64,000 nt of DNA from Tsukamurella conjunctivitidis (GTDB lineage Bacteria; Actinomycetota; Actinomycetes; Mycobacteriales; Mycobacteriaceae). Below the pieces are notes generated by a model. That model did no database searches. It was not told the origin of the DNA and worked only from the letters and a program-made list of their open reading frames with translations. The translations under genes and the position numbers were made by a program. The stretch spans positions 31,485-95,484 of the forward strand of contig NZ_VIGX01000015.1 of assembly GCF_007858475.1 (NCBI RefSeq), read 5' to 3'. Below are positions 9,351-17,907 of the stretch, in pieces; position 1 is the stretch's first letter; every line of letters begins with the position of its first letter.

Positions 9351-10848
9351 TCAATCGCGGGCGAGTGCGGTCACCAGGCCGCCGGCCCCCGGGATCATGG
9401 TGACGTTGCGGTGCTTCGGCTGTTCCGCGGGCGCGTCGGTCATCGCGAGGTCCACGCGCTTGAGGATCTGGGTGACCACCACCCGCAGCTCCGCCATCGC
9501 CAGCCCGGCGCCGAGGCAGCGGCGGTTGCCACCGCCGAAGGGCATCAGCTTCTGCGGCGAGGGCTTGACGCCGAGGAACCGCTCGGGATCGAAGGCGTAC
9601 GGCCGCGGGTACAGCTCCTCCCGGTGGTGCAGCAGCAGGATCGAGATCAGCGCGATCACGCCGCGATCGACGATGTAGGGCCCGAACTGCCAGTCCGACA
9701 GCAGCTCCCGCGCGACCACGGGCACCACCGGGCGACTGCGCATCGACTCGTTGATCAGCGCCTCGAGATAGGCCTCGTCGTCCTCGCGCGCGGCGAGGAC
9801 CGCGCGGCGGTACACCTCGGGGTTCCGGGTGAGACGCTCGAAGGTCCAGGCCACCGAGTTCGACGTCGTCTCGTGCCCCGCGAGCACGAGGGTGAGCAGC
9901 TCGTCCCGGATCTCGCTGTCGCCCAGGGGCGCACCGTCGTCCCCGCGCGCCGCCATGAGCACCGTCAGGATGTCGGAGCGGCCCCCGCCGTCCGGACCGT
10001 CGGCGCCCTCGCGACGCCGCTCGGCGATCACGGCGTAGATCGCCGCGTCCAGGGGGCGGAGCACCATCTTCAGGACTCCGCGCGGCTCTCGGCTGCGCGC
10101 GTTCACCAGTTGCACCACGGTCGCGAGCGGGTGCGTCGACAGGTGCAGCAGTCGGATCATGGACGACCGCACCGCGCTTTCGGCCCGAGTCGCGCCGGAT
10201 TCGTCGTCGATGCCGAAGACCGCCGACATGATCACGTCGAGCGTGATCTGCTGCCCGATGTCGGCCAGCGCCACCGGCTCCCCCCGGCGTCCACTCGTCG
10301 ATCCGGCGCGCGGTGGCCGCGTCGATGCGCTGGTGATACTCGATCACCGCGCGCCCGTGGAACTGCGGCAGCAGTAGGCCCCGCTGCTGCTTGTGCCGCG
10401 GGCCGACCGCCGTGAGCACCGAGTCCGGCCCCACGATGGGACGCAGCGGCGAGAACCGGGTCGCCGACGGCGCACCGTCGGGCCGTGACATCAGCGAGGC
10501 GATGTGCGCGGGATTGGACACCATGACGATCCGCCCCGGGCCGCCCGCGAACTCGGATCGGAAGACGTCGCCGTACCGGTCCACCGCGCGGAAGATCACG
10601 TCGCCCTCGCGCAGCGTGTAACTCAGTGACGCACGCAGCGGCCCCATCGGGAGCGCGGGCGCGGAGCACAGGTCGGCCGCGCCCGCCTCGTCGACCGGGC
10701 CCGCTTGGTCGGAGGTCCCGCCGCTGATGCCTTCGCGGGCGGGATCGCGGAGGTGCCAAGCGGGTTCCGGGATCGAGAGGGTGCGCGCGACGGTGCCGCC
10801 GAGCCCACTGCCGATGCCGGATCGGACGGTGCGTGTGATCGTGGTCAT
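9351..10848 (-). pseudogene. Cytochrome P450, interrupted by a +1 frameshift
   Basis: The N-terminal ~190 residues (starting MTTITRTVRSG, after a good AGGAGG at the ATG) and the C-terminal ~307 residues are in different frames. The C-terminal part has the I-helix AGHETTS, the K-helix ESMR and the haem loop FGGGNRRCLGAGLA. The frames join at a run of six C (G on the coding strand) at 10280-10285. Removing one base restores WTPGEPVALADIGQQ, a continuous P450 sequence. Either the gene is inactivated (perhaps phase-variable) or this is a homopolymer sequencing error. The substrate is unknown. A 50-residue membrane protein is encoded just upstream on the same strand. Confidence 0.8.
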
Positions 10849-10908
10849 ATCGTCCTCCTACGTCGATTGTGCACGTCGGGCACGACGTGCGGGCGGTGCA
10901 GCGGATCG

Positions 10909-11061
10909 TCAGGGAACGACGGTGCCGAGCGGCCCGGTCCGGTGGTCGCGCTCGGCCATCGCGCGGTGGATGTCGCGCGCGGCGAAGTCGAGGCCGTCGC
11001 TGTCGTGCGTGAGCCACACGATGCCGACGACGAACGCTGCGATGACGAGAACGGTGATCAT
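10909..11061 (-). CDS. Small single-pass membrane protein, 50 residues
   Basis: ATG at 11061 is preceded by a strong GGAGAAGG. The N-terminal ~17 residues (MITVLVIAAFVVGIVWL) form one membrane helix; the rest is polar and ends GPLGTVVP. I do not recognise a family. It is 60 bases upstream of the broken P450 gene on the same strand, so the two were probably co-transcribed; a role as a membrane anchor or partner of that P450 is only a guess. Confidence 0.55.
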   Translation of the reverse strand: MITVLVIAAFVVGIVWLTHDSDGLDFAARDIHRAMAERDHRTGPLGTVVP

Positions 11062-11235
11062 GGCCTTCTCCTTCTCCCGACGCCCGGTGTGTGTTCCGAG
11101 TCACTGTCGACGCTACGAAGACAGACCGCGCAGGTCAGCGTGCCCAGGACGGGATTCGGGTTCGCCCGGGGGCGGGCACCGGCCTCCGCCCACGGGTGGA
11201 GGACCCCACATCCCGGCGGGACTACGATCGGGCTC

Positions 11236-12429
11236 ATGCGCTGGCTGCGGTGGTTGGAGGCGCGGTACGCGCGCGCCTTCGCCGCGATCGGTTACGAATA
11301 CCCGCCGTACTACATGATGATCACCGAGGCGGCGATGCTCGCGCTCGTGGTCGAGGCGATCCTGCCGCGCGTCCTGGCGAGGCCGGAGGGCCTCCAATGG
11401 GTGTTCCTGGCCGTGGCGGCCGTGCTCTCGCTGACCCACTCGGTCGCCACGCTCGTGCGCACCGACCACCTCTCCCTCACCGCGCACTCCGTCGCCACCC
11501 TCGTCTCGGCCGCCCTCTTCTGGTCGGTACCCACGACCCTCGATGTGGTCCCCCTGATCCTGGTGGTCGCCATCACCCAGGTCGCGGCCGTGACACCGAT
11601 CCGGGTGACAGCCGTGCACCTCCTGGCGTACGAGGCCGTGGTCGTGACGGCCGGGGCGCTCGGCGCCATCCACCAGGCCTGGATGATCGCCCTCACCGTC
11701 GCCTTCGGTGCGGCCGTCGGTCAGTTGATGCAGAACCAGCTCCTCCTCCTGCGCGCCGAACGTCGAGCCCAGGCCACGCGATCGGCGCTCGATCGGGCGG
11801 CCATCGCCGGCGACGTGCACGACGTGGTCGCACATTCCCTCGCCGTCGTGCTGCTCAACGTCACGGCGGCCCGTCGGGCACTCGAATCCGGCGACGACCG
11901 GGACGAGGCCGTGGACGCTCTGCGCGACGCCGAGACCCAGGGCCGAGTCGCGATGAAGGACATCCGCACCACCATCGAGCTGCTCCGGTCCGACAGCGCC
12001 GACGCGGCGCAGCCCGGCCTCGACGACATCCCCGAGCTGGTCGCCTCGTTCGAGCGCGCCGGGCTCGCGGTCGGGTTGGAGCACCGGTCACCGTCGAGCG
12101 GGCTCACCGCGGGTGCCGGCCTCGCCGCGTTCCGGGTCGTGCAGGAGGCCCTCGCCAACGCCGTCAAACACGCGCCGGGTGCGCACGTGTCCGTCCGCGT
12201 CGGCCCCGACCCGGACGGACGGCTCGGCGTCCGGGTCGCGTGCCCTGTGCCCGACGGCGCGCGGCGCGCCCCCGGCGGTTCCGGCCTGGAGGGCATGCGG
12301 GCCCGTGTGGAGAGCGCGGGCGGCACCCTCGCGGCCGGACCGGTCGACGGGACATGGCTCGTCGCAGCGACGCTTCCCGCCGGGACCGGATCCCGTCCGG
12401 CCGATTCGATCCGAGGAGACCGCCCGTGA
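11236..12429 (+). CDS. NarL-type sensor histidine kinase
   Basis: A 397-residue protein. Five to six N-terminal membrane helices lie between about residues 30 and 160. A HisKA_3 dimerisation domain follows, with the phospho-acceptor His in GDVHDVVAHSLAVV, then a HATPase domain with the N-box AFRVVQEALANAVKHA and the G-box GGSGLEGMRARV. No extracellular sensor domain is visible, so the membrane part probably senses the signal. The response regulator start (GTG) overlaps its stop by four bases, so the pair are co-translated partners. Confidence 0.85.
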   Translation: MRWLRWLEARYARAFAAIGYEYPPYYMMITEAAMLALVVEAILPRVLARPEGLQWVFLAVAAVLSLTHSVATLVRTDHLSLTAHSVATLVSAALFWSVPTTLDVVPLILVVAITQVAAVTPIRVTAVHLLAYEAVVVTAGALGAIHQAWMIALTVAFGAAVGQLMQNQLLLLRAERRAQATRSALDRAAIAGDVHDVVAHSLAVVLLNVTAARRALESGDDRDEAVDALRDAETQGRVAMKDIRTTIELLRSDSADAAQPGLDDIPELVASFERAGLAVGLEHRSPSSGLTAGAGLAAFRVVQEALANAVKHAPGAHVSVRVGPDPDGRLGVRVACPVPDGARRAPGGSGLEGMRARVESAGGTLAAGPVDGTWLVAATLPAGTGSRPADSIRGDRP

Positions 12430-13094
12430 CCGATCGACCGATCCGCCTGCTGCTCGTCGACGATCAGGACCTGGTGCGCCTGGGGCTGCGCCGGATCCTG
12501 CGCCTCCGCGACGGATTCGAGGTGGTCGGCGAGTGCGCCGACGGCGACGAGGTACCCACCGCCGTCGCGGAGACCGCCCCCGACGTCGTGCTGATGGACC
12601 TGCGGATGAAGCGGGTCAGCGGGATGGAGGCCACGCGGCGACTCACCGCAACCGCCGACGCCCCGCCGGTGCTCGTGCTCACCACGTTCCGCGACGACGA
12701 CCTGCTGTCCGAGGCTCTCCGAGCGGGAGCGTCCGGCTTCGTCCTCAAGGACTCACCCGCGGAGGAGCTCATCCGCGCCGTGCGCCTCGTCGCGGCCGGG
12801 GAAGCGGTCCTCGACCCCGCCGTCACCGGCCGCGTACTCGAGACCTACCGGACCGCCGTACCGGCGGTCGCGGCAGCGTCGGGCGAACAGGCGCGGCTGA
12901 CCTCCCGGGAGGTGGACGTGCTCGCGCTCGTGGGGCGCGGGTTGTCGAACGACGACATCGCGGCCGAGCTCGTGATCTCGATCGTCACCGTGAAGAGCCA
13001 CATCGGCTCAATCTTCACCAAGCTCGGCGTGCGCAACCGCGCGGAGGCGATAGTCTTCGCGTTCGATCACGGCATCGTCCGCCCGGGCGGCTGA
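12426..13094 (+). CDS. NarL/FixJ-family response regulator
   Basis: A 222-residue protein. The receiver domain has the acidic pair in LLLVDDQD, the phospho-acceptor D in DVVLMDLRM, a switch T in VLVLTTFRDDD and K in GFVLKDSP. The C-terminal LuxR-type HTH reads LTSREVDVLALVGRGLSNDDIAAEL, then VTVKSHIGSIFTKLGV. It is partner to the preceding kinase (GTGA overlap). Its last codons (FDHGIVRPGG) form the first copy of a 64-bp tandem repeat running past the stop codon, so the 3' end has been locally amplified. Target genes are unknown. Confidence 0.87.
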   Translation: MTDRPIRLLLVDDQDLVRLGLRRILRLRDGFEVVGECADGDEVPTAVAETAPDVVLMDLRMKRVSGMEATRRLTATADAPPVLVLTTFRDDDLLSEALRAGASGFVLKDSPAEELIRAVRLVAAGEAVLDPAVTGRVLETYRTAVPAVAAASGEQARLTSREVDVLALVGRGLSNDDIAAELVISIVTVKSHIGSIFTKLGVRNRAEAIVFAFDHGIVRPGG

Positions 13095-13221
13095 CGGCCC
13101 GCAGGGGCGGGGCCAGGTTTTCGCCCCCGATCACGGCATCGTCCGCCCGGGCGGCTGACGGCCCGCAGGGGCGGGGCCAGGTCTTCGCGTTCGATCACGG
13201 CTGCGTCCGCCCGGGCGGCTG
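13053..13221. repeat. 64-bp tandem repeat, 2.6 copies, at the response-regulator 3' end
   Basis: Copies start at 13053, 13117 and 13181; the third ends after 41 bases. Each copy carries gtccgcccgggcggctg. The first holds the last codons and stop of the response regulator, and the second repeats that stop. Copies differ at a few bases (gttttcgccccc in copy 2, ggctgc in copy 3), so the array is not brand new. Because 64 is not divisible by 3, read-through would change frame. The CCCGGGCGG core could form hairpins and act as a terminator. Confidence 0.85.
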
Positions 13222-13304
13222 CCCCCCTGCGCAAGTGGACACCGTTCAGTGCGGCGGAACCGCAGGTCGCACTGGACGGAAACGGTGTTCGATCGGGAGG
13301 GGCG

Positions 13305-14096
13305 TTACTGGCGCTCGATGAAGACCGGCTTCTCCTTGTTCGCCGCCGCGGTGCGGGCGATCACGTGGTTCTTGCCGCGGATGAGCCCCAGCTGCAGGGC
13401 CTGCTCGACCGGGAAGGACAGGCGCGAGCCGCTGTACCAGGTGTTCTCGAACAACGCCTTCGACGCGGCCACCGCGTCGGGCGAGCGCTCCTTGAGCTTC
13501 TCGACCAGTTCCAGCGCGTCCTTCATCGGATCGGCGGAGACCCCCGTGACCAGCCCCCAGTCCAGGGCCTGCTTCGAGGTGAACATCTCCCCGGTCATGG
13601 TGAGGCGCTTGGCCACGTCGATGGTGGTGAGCTGGGCGATGGACGCCGAGATCGACATGTCGGGGATGAGGCCCCACTTGGCCTCGAGGACGGAGAAATC
13701 CGCCTCAGTCGAGGCGTAGCGGAAATCGGCACCCAGAGCGATCTGCAGGCCGCCGCCGTAGCAGTGGCCGTGCACCACGGCGATCACCGGCGCGGGCACG
13801 CTGCGCCACGCCCAACCGGCGGCCTGGAAGTTGTTGGCCGCCGAGATGCGCTTGGGCACGAAGTTCATGAGCAGGCGGCGCTGCTCCTTGCCGGCCGAGG
13901 CGAAGTCGAGACCCGAGCTGAACGAGCTGCCCTCGCCGGACAGGATCACCGCGCGGAGCGAGCGGTCGTTCTTCGCACGGTCGGCGGCTTTCGCGAGGTC
14001 GTCGATCATGTCCAGGGTGAGCCCGTTGTGCTTCTCAGGACGATTGATCCGCACGTGGGCGACCTCGTCGCGCACCTCGTAGTCGATGTTCGACAT
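13305..14096 (-). CDS. Enoyl-CoA hydratase/isomerase family protein
   Basis: A 263-residue crotonase-fold protein starting at ATG 14096 with GAGGAGAAG upstream. The oxyanion-hole segments are SSFSSGLDFAS and HGHCYGGGLQIALGADFR. The second acidic position is occupied by E in VLEAKWGLIPD. It resembles mycobacterial EchA proteins of unclear substrate and probably acts on fatty-acyl-CoA thioesters in the cytosol. It stands alone and converges on the two-component system, with the 64-bp repeat array between them. It is not a close copy of the enoyl-CoA hydratase gene at 2913. Confidence 0.78.
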   Translation of the reverse strand: MSNIDYEVRDEVAHVRINRPEKHNGLTLDMIDDLAKAADRAKNDRSLRAVILSGEGSSFSSGLDFASAGKEQRRLLMNFVPKRISAANNFQAAGWAWRSVPAPVIAVVHGHCYGGGLQIALGADFRYASTEADFSVLEAKWGLIPDMSISASIAQLTTIDVAKRLTMTGEMFTSKQALDWGLVTGVSADPMKDALELVEKLKERSPDAVAASKALFENTWYSGSRLSFPVEQALQLGLIRGKNHVIARTAAANKEKPVFIERQ

Positions 14097-14196
14097 CCGC
14101 TTCTCCTCGTTTCGCCTCGCCTTGGCCGTCACGTGCAACCCTAGCGGCCGCGTCGGTCCCCGTATGGGAAGGCACGGCTGAAGTAAAGTGACGCTC

Positions 14197-14772
14197 ATGG
14201 CGGTCACGTTGCACATCACGGGGGAACCCGAGTCGGACGCGGTGCTCTCGGAGCATCCGTTCGCGCTGCTCGCGGGCATGCTTCTCGATCAGCAGTTCCC
14301 CATGGAACGTGCGTTCGCGGGTCCGTGGAAGGTCCTCGACAGGTTCGGCAGTATCGACCCGCGCGACATCGCGGTCGCGGATCCGGTGCGGTTCGAGGAA
14401 CTCTGCACCACTCCCCCCGCGATCCACCGGTACGGCCGTGCCATGGCGGCGCGCCTGCAGACCCTCGCCCAGATCGTCGTCGACGAGTACGACGGGCACG
14501 CCGAGCGGATCTGGACCGAGGCGTCGTCCGGCGCCGATCTCGTCAAGCGGATCGAGGCGCTGCCCGGATTCGGCGCGCAGAAGGCCAAGATCTTCGCCGC
14601 ACTCGTCGGCAAGCAGCTCGGTGTGAAGCCGCGCGGCTGGGCGACGGCGGTCGGCGACTACGGCAAGGCCGGGTTCCGCTCGGTCGCGGACGTCGTCGAC
14701 GGCGAGTCCCTGCAGAAGGTGCGCGCCTACAAGAAGGAGATGAAGGCGGCCGGGAAGAAGGCGGGCGCATGA
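14197..14772 (+). CDS. HhH-GPD base-excision repair family protein
   Basis: About 191 residues. The helix-hairpin-helix reads IEALPGFGAQKAKIFAALVG, followed by the GPD-like region. The N-terminal MLLDQQFPMERAF is characteristic of an actinobacterial HhH-GPD family of unproven specificity. It is probably a DNA glycosylase for oxidised or alkylated bases, but the catalytic aspartate region (TAVGDYGKAGF) is divergent from classic AlkA/Nth proteins. A GTG at 14188 is an alternative in-frame start. Its stop overlaps the next start by four bases (ATGA). Confidence 0.75.
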   Translation: MAVTLHITGEPESDAVLSEHPFALLAGMLLDQQFPMERAFAGPWKVLDRFGSIDPRDIAVADPVRFEELCTTPPAIHRYGRAMAARLQTLAQIVVDEYDGHAERIWTEASSGADLVKRIEALPGFGAQKAKIFAALVGKQLGVKPRGWATAVGDYGKAGFRSVADVVDGESLQKVRAYKKEMKAAGKKAGA

Positions 14773-15437
14773 CCGGACCGGGTCCGTACGGCGGTCAGAA
14801 TCCGAATCAGCCGGGTCAGGCCTATTCCCAGGCGATCCCGCTGCCCACCCCGCCCCGGGGGCCCGCCGCGCCGGGCCCGGTGCCCGGAGCGGCCCCGCCC
14901 CCTCCGCAGAAGCCGAACAAGGGCCGCAACGTGATCGTGGCTCTCGTCGCCGTCGCGTCGGTGGTCGCCCTCATCGCCGCGATCGTGGTCGCCGCGCTCC
15001 TGAGCGACTCGAACGGCGCCGATCCGGGAAAGGACACCGCCTCGGCCACAACGGGGGCCGGCGCCGTCTTCCGCATCAACGACTGCCTCTACGACGTGCC
15101 CGAGGCGCCCAAGGTGGGCAACTGCGACGACGGTGGATCGCCGTACAAGGTGACGCAGGTGATGCCCGCCGGCGAGAAGTGCCGCGCGGAGCAGACCTCG
15201 ATCGCGCGGGGACGCTGGTACTGCCTCACGCCGAACCTCAACGTGAACTACTGCTACACCGCTCCCGTGCCCGGGACCTGGATCAAGGCGGCCGCACAGT
15301 GCGGCGCGCCGGGAACGATCACCGTGGTCTCCGTGGTCGGCGGACTCAAGGACTCCGGCCGGTGCTCCGGCGAGTGGGACCGCAGCTACTTCTTCGACGA
15401 CCCCGTCTACACGATCTGCGCGAAGTCCTACACGTAG
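14769..15437 (+). CDS. Secreted/membrane-anchored cysteine-rich protein with proline-rich N-terminus
   Basis: A 222-residue protein. Residues 1-50 are rich in Pro, Gly and Gln and probably cytoplasmic. Residues ~55-77 form one membrane helix (VIVALVAVASVVALIAAIVV). The rest is extracytoplasmic with eight cysteines (for example INDCLYDVPEAPKVGNC, then WYCLTPNLNVNYC), likely in disulfides. This architecture is common in mycobacterial LppU-like envelope proteins; the function is unknown. It overlaps the HhH-GPD gene by four bases, though a functional link is not obvious. Confidence 0.65.
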   Translation: MTGPGPYGGQNPNQPGQAYSQAIPLPTPPRGPAAPGPVPGAAPPPPQKPNKGRNVIVALVAVASVVALIAAIVVAALLSDSNGADPGKDTASATTGAGAVFRINDCLYDVPEAPKVGNCDDGGSPYKVTQVMPAGEKCRAEQTSIARGRWYCLTPNLNVNYCYTAPVPGTWIKAAAQCGAPGTITVVSVVGGLKDSGRCSGEWDRSYFFDDPVYTICAKSYT

Positions 15438-15501
15438 CCGCCCGCCCCGAGGACGCCGCCGGGCGGACGAGCCCGGATCGTCGTTGAACTAGGCTGGTCG
15501 C

Positions 15502-16416
15502 GTGCCCGTCACCATGCCCCACGACCTCCCCGCCAGGGCCGTCCTGGCCGCGGAGCAGGTCTTCGTCATGTCCGACGACCGAGCGGGACATCAGGACATC
15601 CGCCCCATGCGGATCGCCATCCTCAACCTGATGCCGATGAAGGTCACCACCGAGACCCAGCTGCTGCGCCTGCTCAGCAACAGCCCGCTGCAGATCGAGG
15701 CGACCCTGCTGCGGGTCGCGAGCCACGTCTCGCGGACCACCGCGTCGGAGCATCTCGACTCGTTCTACTCCACCTTCGACGAGGTGGCCGACCAGCACTT
15801 CGACGGCCTCATCATCACCGGTGCGCCGATCGAGCGTCTCGACTTCGAGGACGTCGACTACTGGCCCGAGATGACCCGGATCCTGGACTGGACCCGGTCC
15901 AACGTGCAATCGACCCTGCACGTGTGCTGGGGCGCGCAGGCCGCGCTCTACCATCACTACGGCGTCGGCAAACACGAACTGCCGCAGAAACTCTCCGGCG
16001 TCTTCCCGCACCGGCTCACCGATGCGCGGTCGCCGGTCGTCACTGGTTTCGACGACGAGTTCCTCGCTCCGCATTCGCGGCACACCGACGTCGCCGCGGC
16101 GGACATCGAATCGACCGGCCGGGTCGACGTGCTGGCCGTCAGCGAGGAGGCCGGCGTCTACCTGGCCGCCAGCCGGGACGGCCGCCAGGTCTACGTGACG
16201 GGCCACCCGGAGTACGACGCGGACACGCTGGCCCGCGAGTACGCGCGGGACAGCGAGCAGGGACTCCCCGTCGCGCCGCCGGCGCACTACTTCCCCGGCG
16301 ACGATCCCACCGCGCCTCCGGCCAACCGGTGGCGCGGCCACGGCAACCTGCTGTACAGCAACTGGCTGAACTACTGCGTGTACCAGGAGACGCCGTTCGA
16401 CCCGAGCGGCGCGTAG
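15502..16416 (+). CDS. metAA: Homoserine O-acetyltransferase, MetA type
   Basis: A 304-residue MetA-fold protein of full family length, starting with GTG. The catalytic Cys is in [16 protein letters not shown], and the His and Glu of the triad lie near [16 protein letters not shown]. It acylates homoserine in methionine synthesis. The specificity motif reads TGAPIE: glutamate at the position that is glycine in E. coli MetA (GAPLG) goes with acetyl-CoA rather than succinyl-CoA. Many mycolate actinomycetes use the unrelated MetX, so a MetA-type enzyme here is notable. No methionine riboswitch is evident in the 64 bases upstream. Confidence 0.85.
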   Translation: MPVTMPHDLPARAVLAAEQVFVMSDDRAGHQDIRPMRIAILNLMPMKVTTETQLLRLLSNSPLQIEATLLRVASHVSRTTASEHLDSFYSTFDEVADQHFDGLIITGAPIERLDFEDVDYWPEMTRILDWTRSNVQSTLHVCWGAQAALYHHYGVGKHELPQKLSGVFPHRLTDARSPVVTGFDDEFLAPHSRHTDVAAADIESTGRVDVLAVSEEAGVYLAASRDGRQVYVTGHPEYDADTLAREYARDSEQGLPVAPPAHYFPGDDPTAPPANRWRGHGNLLYSNWLNYCVYQETPFDPSGA

Positions 16417-16420
16417 CCGG

Positions 16421-17170
16421 TCAGTACCGCGCGTCCTCGTCGTCCGCCGCCGGCGCTCGGGACGGCTCGGAGGCCTCGACCTCGACGACCGGAGCGACGA
16501 CCACCGCGGGCGCGACGACCGCGGGCGGCACCGCGACCGTCGGAGCTGCGACGACGCGCGCCGGGCGCGGCTGGCGGGGCTGCGCCGCCTTCGCGACCTC
16601 GCTCGCGGTGCGCAGGGCGAACTTCGGCAGGCTGGACAGCAGATCGGTCACCGGCTCGGCGACGGTATTCGCCGCGCCGACCACGTTCTCGATGTCGCCC
16701 AGGCGCTGACCCATGGCGGCGATCGTCGGCGTGAGCTTGTTCATCGCCTCGGTCACCTCGGCGAGCTTCTGCACCACACCGTCCTCCGCGGTGAAGGCGT
16801 CGACGATGCCACCCTCGCGGGTGGCACGGTCGAGCGGACCGTCGGGCCGGATCACCCGGTCGACGGGGCCGCCCTCGTCGAACAGGTCCGCCACCCGATC
16901 GGCCGCGCCGCCGGGCCCCACGACGCGGTGGATGGCGCCGTCGTCACTGAGCAGGTCGGAGACGCGGTGCACTATGTGGGGGACGCGCTGCGCGGCGGTG
17001 ATCAGGTTCTCGTGGCGGGTGCCGCCGGCGGAGCCGGGATCGATCGTGTCCGCGGCCATCGCGACGGCGTCCCGCGCGACGCCCAAGGAGGCCTCGGCGG
17101 CGGCGAGACCCAGGCCCGCCGCAGCCAGCCCGAGACGGGCGGGGGCGAGCAGTGCTTTCGGAAACTCCAT
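16421..17170 (-). CDS. Uncharacterised actinobacterial protein with Ala/Val/Pro-rich tail
   Basis: About 249 residues from ATG 17170. An N-terminal amphipathic or hydrophobic region (LLAPARLGLAAAGLGLAAAEASLG) is followed by a helical middle with repeats of the type DRVxxPDGPLDRAT and a coiled-coil-like segment (VQKLAEVTEAMNKLTPTIAAMGQRLGDIENVV). The C-terminal ~55 residues are low-complexity (VAAPTVAVPPAVVAPAVV) and end with acidic residues. Similar proteins occur widely in mycolate actinomycetes and may be envelope- or PHA-granule-associated, but I cannot name a function. Confidence 0.6.
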   Translation of the reverse strand: MEFPKALLAPARLGLAAAGLGLAAAEASLGVARDAVAMAADTIDPGSAGGTRHENLITAAQRVPHIVHRVSDLLSDDGAIHRVVGPGGAADRVADLFDEGGPVDRVIRPDGPLDRATREGGIVDAFTAEDGVVQKLAEVTEAMNKLTPTIAAMGQRLGDIENVVGAANTVAEPVTDLLSSLPKFALRTASEVAKAAQPRQPRPARVVAAPTVAVPPAVVAPAVVVAPVVEVEASEPSRAPAADDEDARY

Positions 17171-17222
17171 GGATCCAGCGTAGCGCCGATCCGCGATACC
17201 GGAATCAGGAGAATCCCTGACG

Positions 17223-17609
17223 TCAACCACCGGACGCCGGGGTGACGACGTAGGTCACGTCGCCGTCGTCGGACGAGATACCGACGGTGAAGCCGTTGCC
17301 GCGGTACACGGCACCGACGCGTCCGGCGTCGAGCGGCACGCCCGGCGCGACGGGGACCAGACCGGCCGCGATCAGTGCACGGGCGGCCGCGACCGTGTCG
17401 CGCCCCTCGACGGTGACCCGCCACATCGTGTGGCCGACCTCGATGGTCTCCGCCTTGCGGACTTCGCCGACGATCGGGACCTGCTGCGCGGGGAAGGTCG
17501 CGGGCAGCACGACCGGCCTCGGCGCGGGGCCCCCGCAGCCGGCGGAGAGGACCGCGGAGACGACGAGGGCGGCGCCGATGCCGGCGCCGCCCTGCTTCGT
17601 GCGATGCAT
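17223..17609 (-). CDS. Putative lipoprotein
   Basis: A 128-residue protein with a short basic N-terminus, a hydrophobic signal core and the lipobox VLSAGC, so a diacylglyceryl-modified, membrane-anchored secreted protein is expected. The mature part is small, with PASTA-like alternation of short strands (VPIVGEVRKAETIEVGHTMW, then GLVPVAPGVPLDAGRVGAVY). No family is recognised. It sits six bases before the DUF3618 gene on the same strand reading downstream, so it is the second gene of that pair. Confidence 0.62.
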   Translation of the reverse strand: MHRTKQGGAGIGAALVVSAVLSAGCGGPAPRPVVLPATFPAQQVPIVGEVRKAETIEVGHTMWRVTVEGRDTVAAARALIAAGLVPVAPGVPLDAGRVGAVYRGNGFTVGISSDDGDVTYVVTPASGG

Positions 17610-17614
17610 GCGGG

Positions 17615-17890
17615 TCAGAGCGAGATCTTGCCCTCGGCGATCGCGCGGATGAGCTGCTTCTCGCGGCGGGCCCGCTTGAAGCGCGCGCCCACCACGAGCG
17701 CCGCCAGTACCGCGATGCCCGCCGCTGCGGCCAGCACCGGCGGCTTGGTCACGGTGGCGACCACCGACTGCTGCGCCTGCTCGGCGAGCTTGCGCGGATC
17801 CGCGCGCTCCCCCAGCTGGTCCAGCGTCGCCGCCAGCTGCTCCCGGGCGCGCTCGATGTCGCGCTCGATGCTCTCGGTGTCACGTGCCAC
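17615..17890 (-). CDS. DUF3618-family small membrane protein
   Basis: A 91-residue protein. The N-terminal amphipathic helix ESIERDIERAREQLAATLDQL is the DUF3618 signature, and a single membrane helix follows near residues 52-70 (PVLAAAAGIAVLAALVVGA), with a basic cytoplasmic tail. Such proteins are usual in actinobacteria next to DUF1469-type envelope proteins; their function is unknown. It is co-directional with the lipoprotein gene six bases downstream. Confidence 0.75.
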   Translation of the reverse strand: MARDTESIERDIERAREQLAATLDQLGERADPRKLAEQAQQSVVATVTKPPVLAAAAGIAVLAALVVGARFKRARREKQLIRAIAEGKISL

Positions 17891-17907
17891 TTCGCTCTAC
17901 CTCCGGG

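Noticed and set aside
7540-9678. Very long overlapping reading frames in other frames and on the opposite strand of real genes (also at 22796-25285, 35805-39941 and 60304-62307)
   Set aside because: They lie wholly across genes with clear families and catalytic motifs, and their products are Arg/Pro/Ala-rich with no recognisable domain, as expected of frame shadows in very GC-rich DNA.
13053-13221. Repeat array considered as CRISPR
   Set aside because: Units are contiguous 64-bp tandem copies without unique spacers and contain coding sequence of the response regulator; no cas genes are near.
15438-15501. Methionine/SAM riboswitch upstream of metA
   Set aside because: Only 64 bases separate it from the previous gene and no riboswitch-like core pairing is evident.
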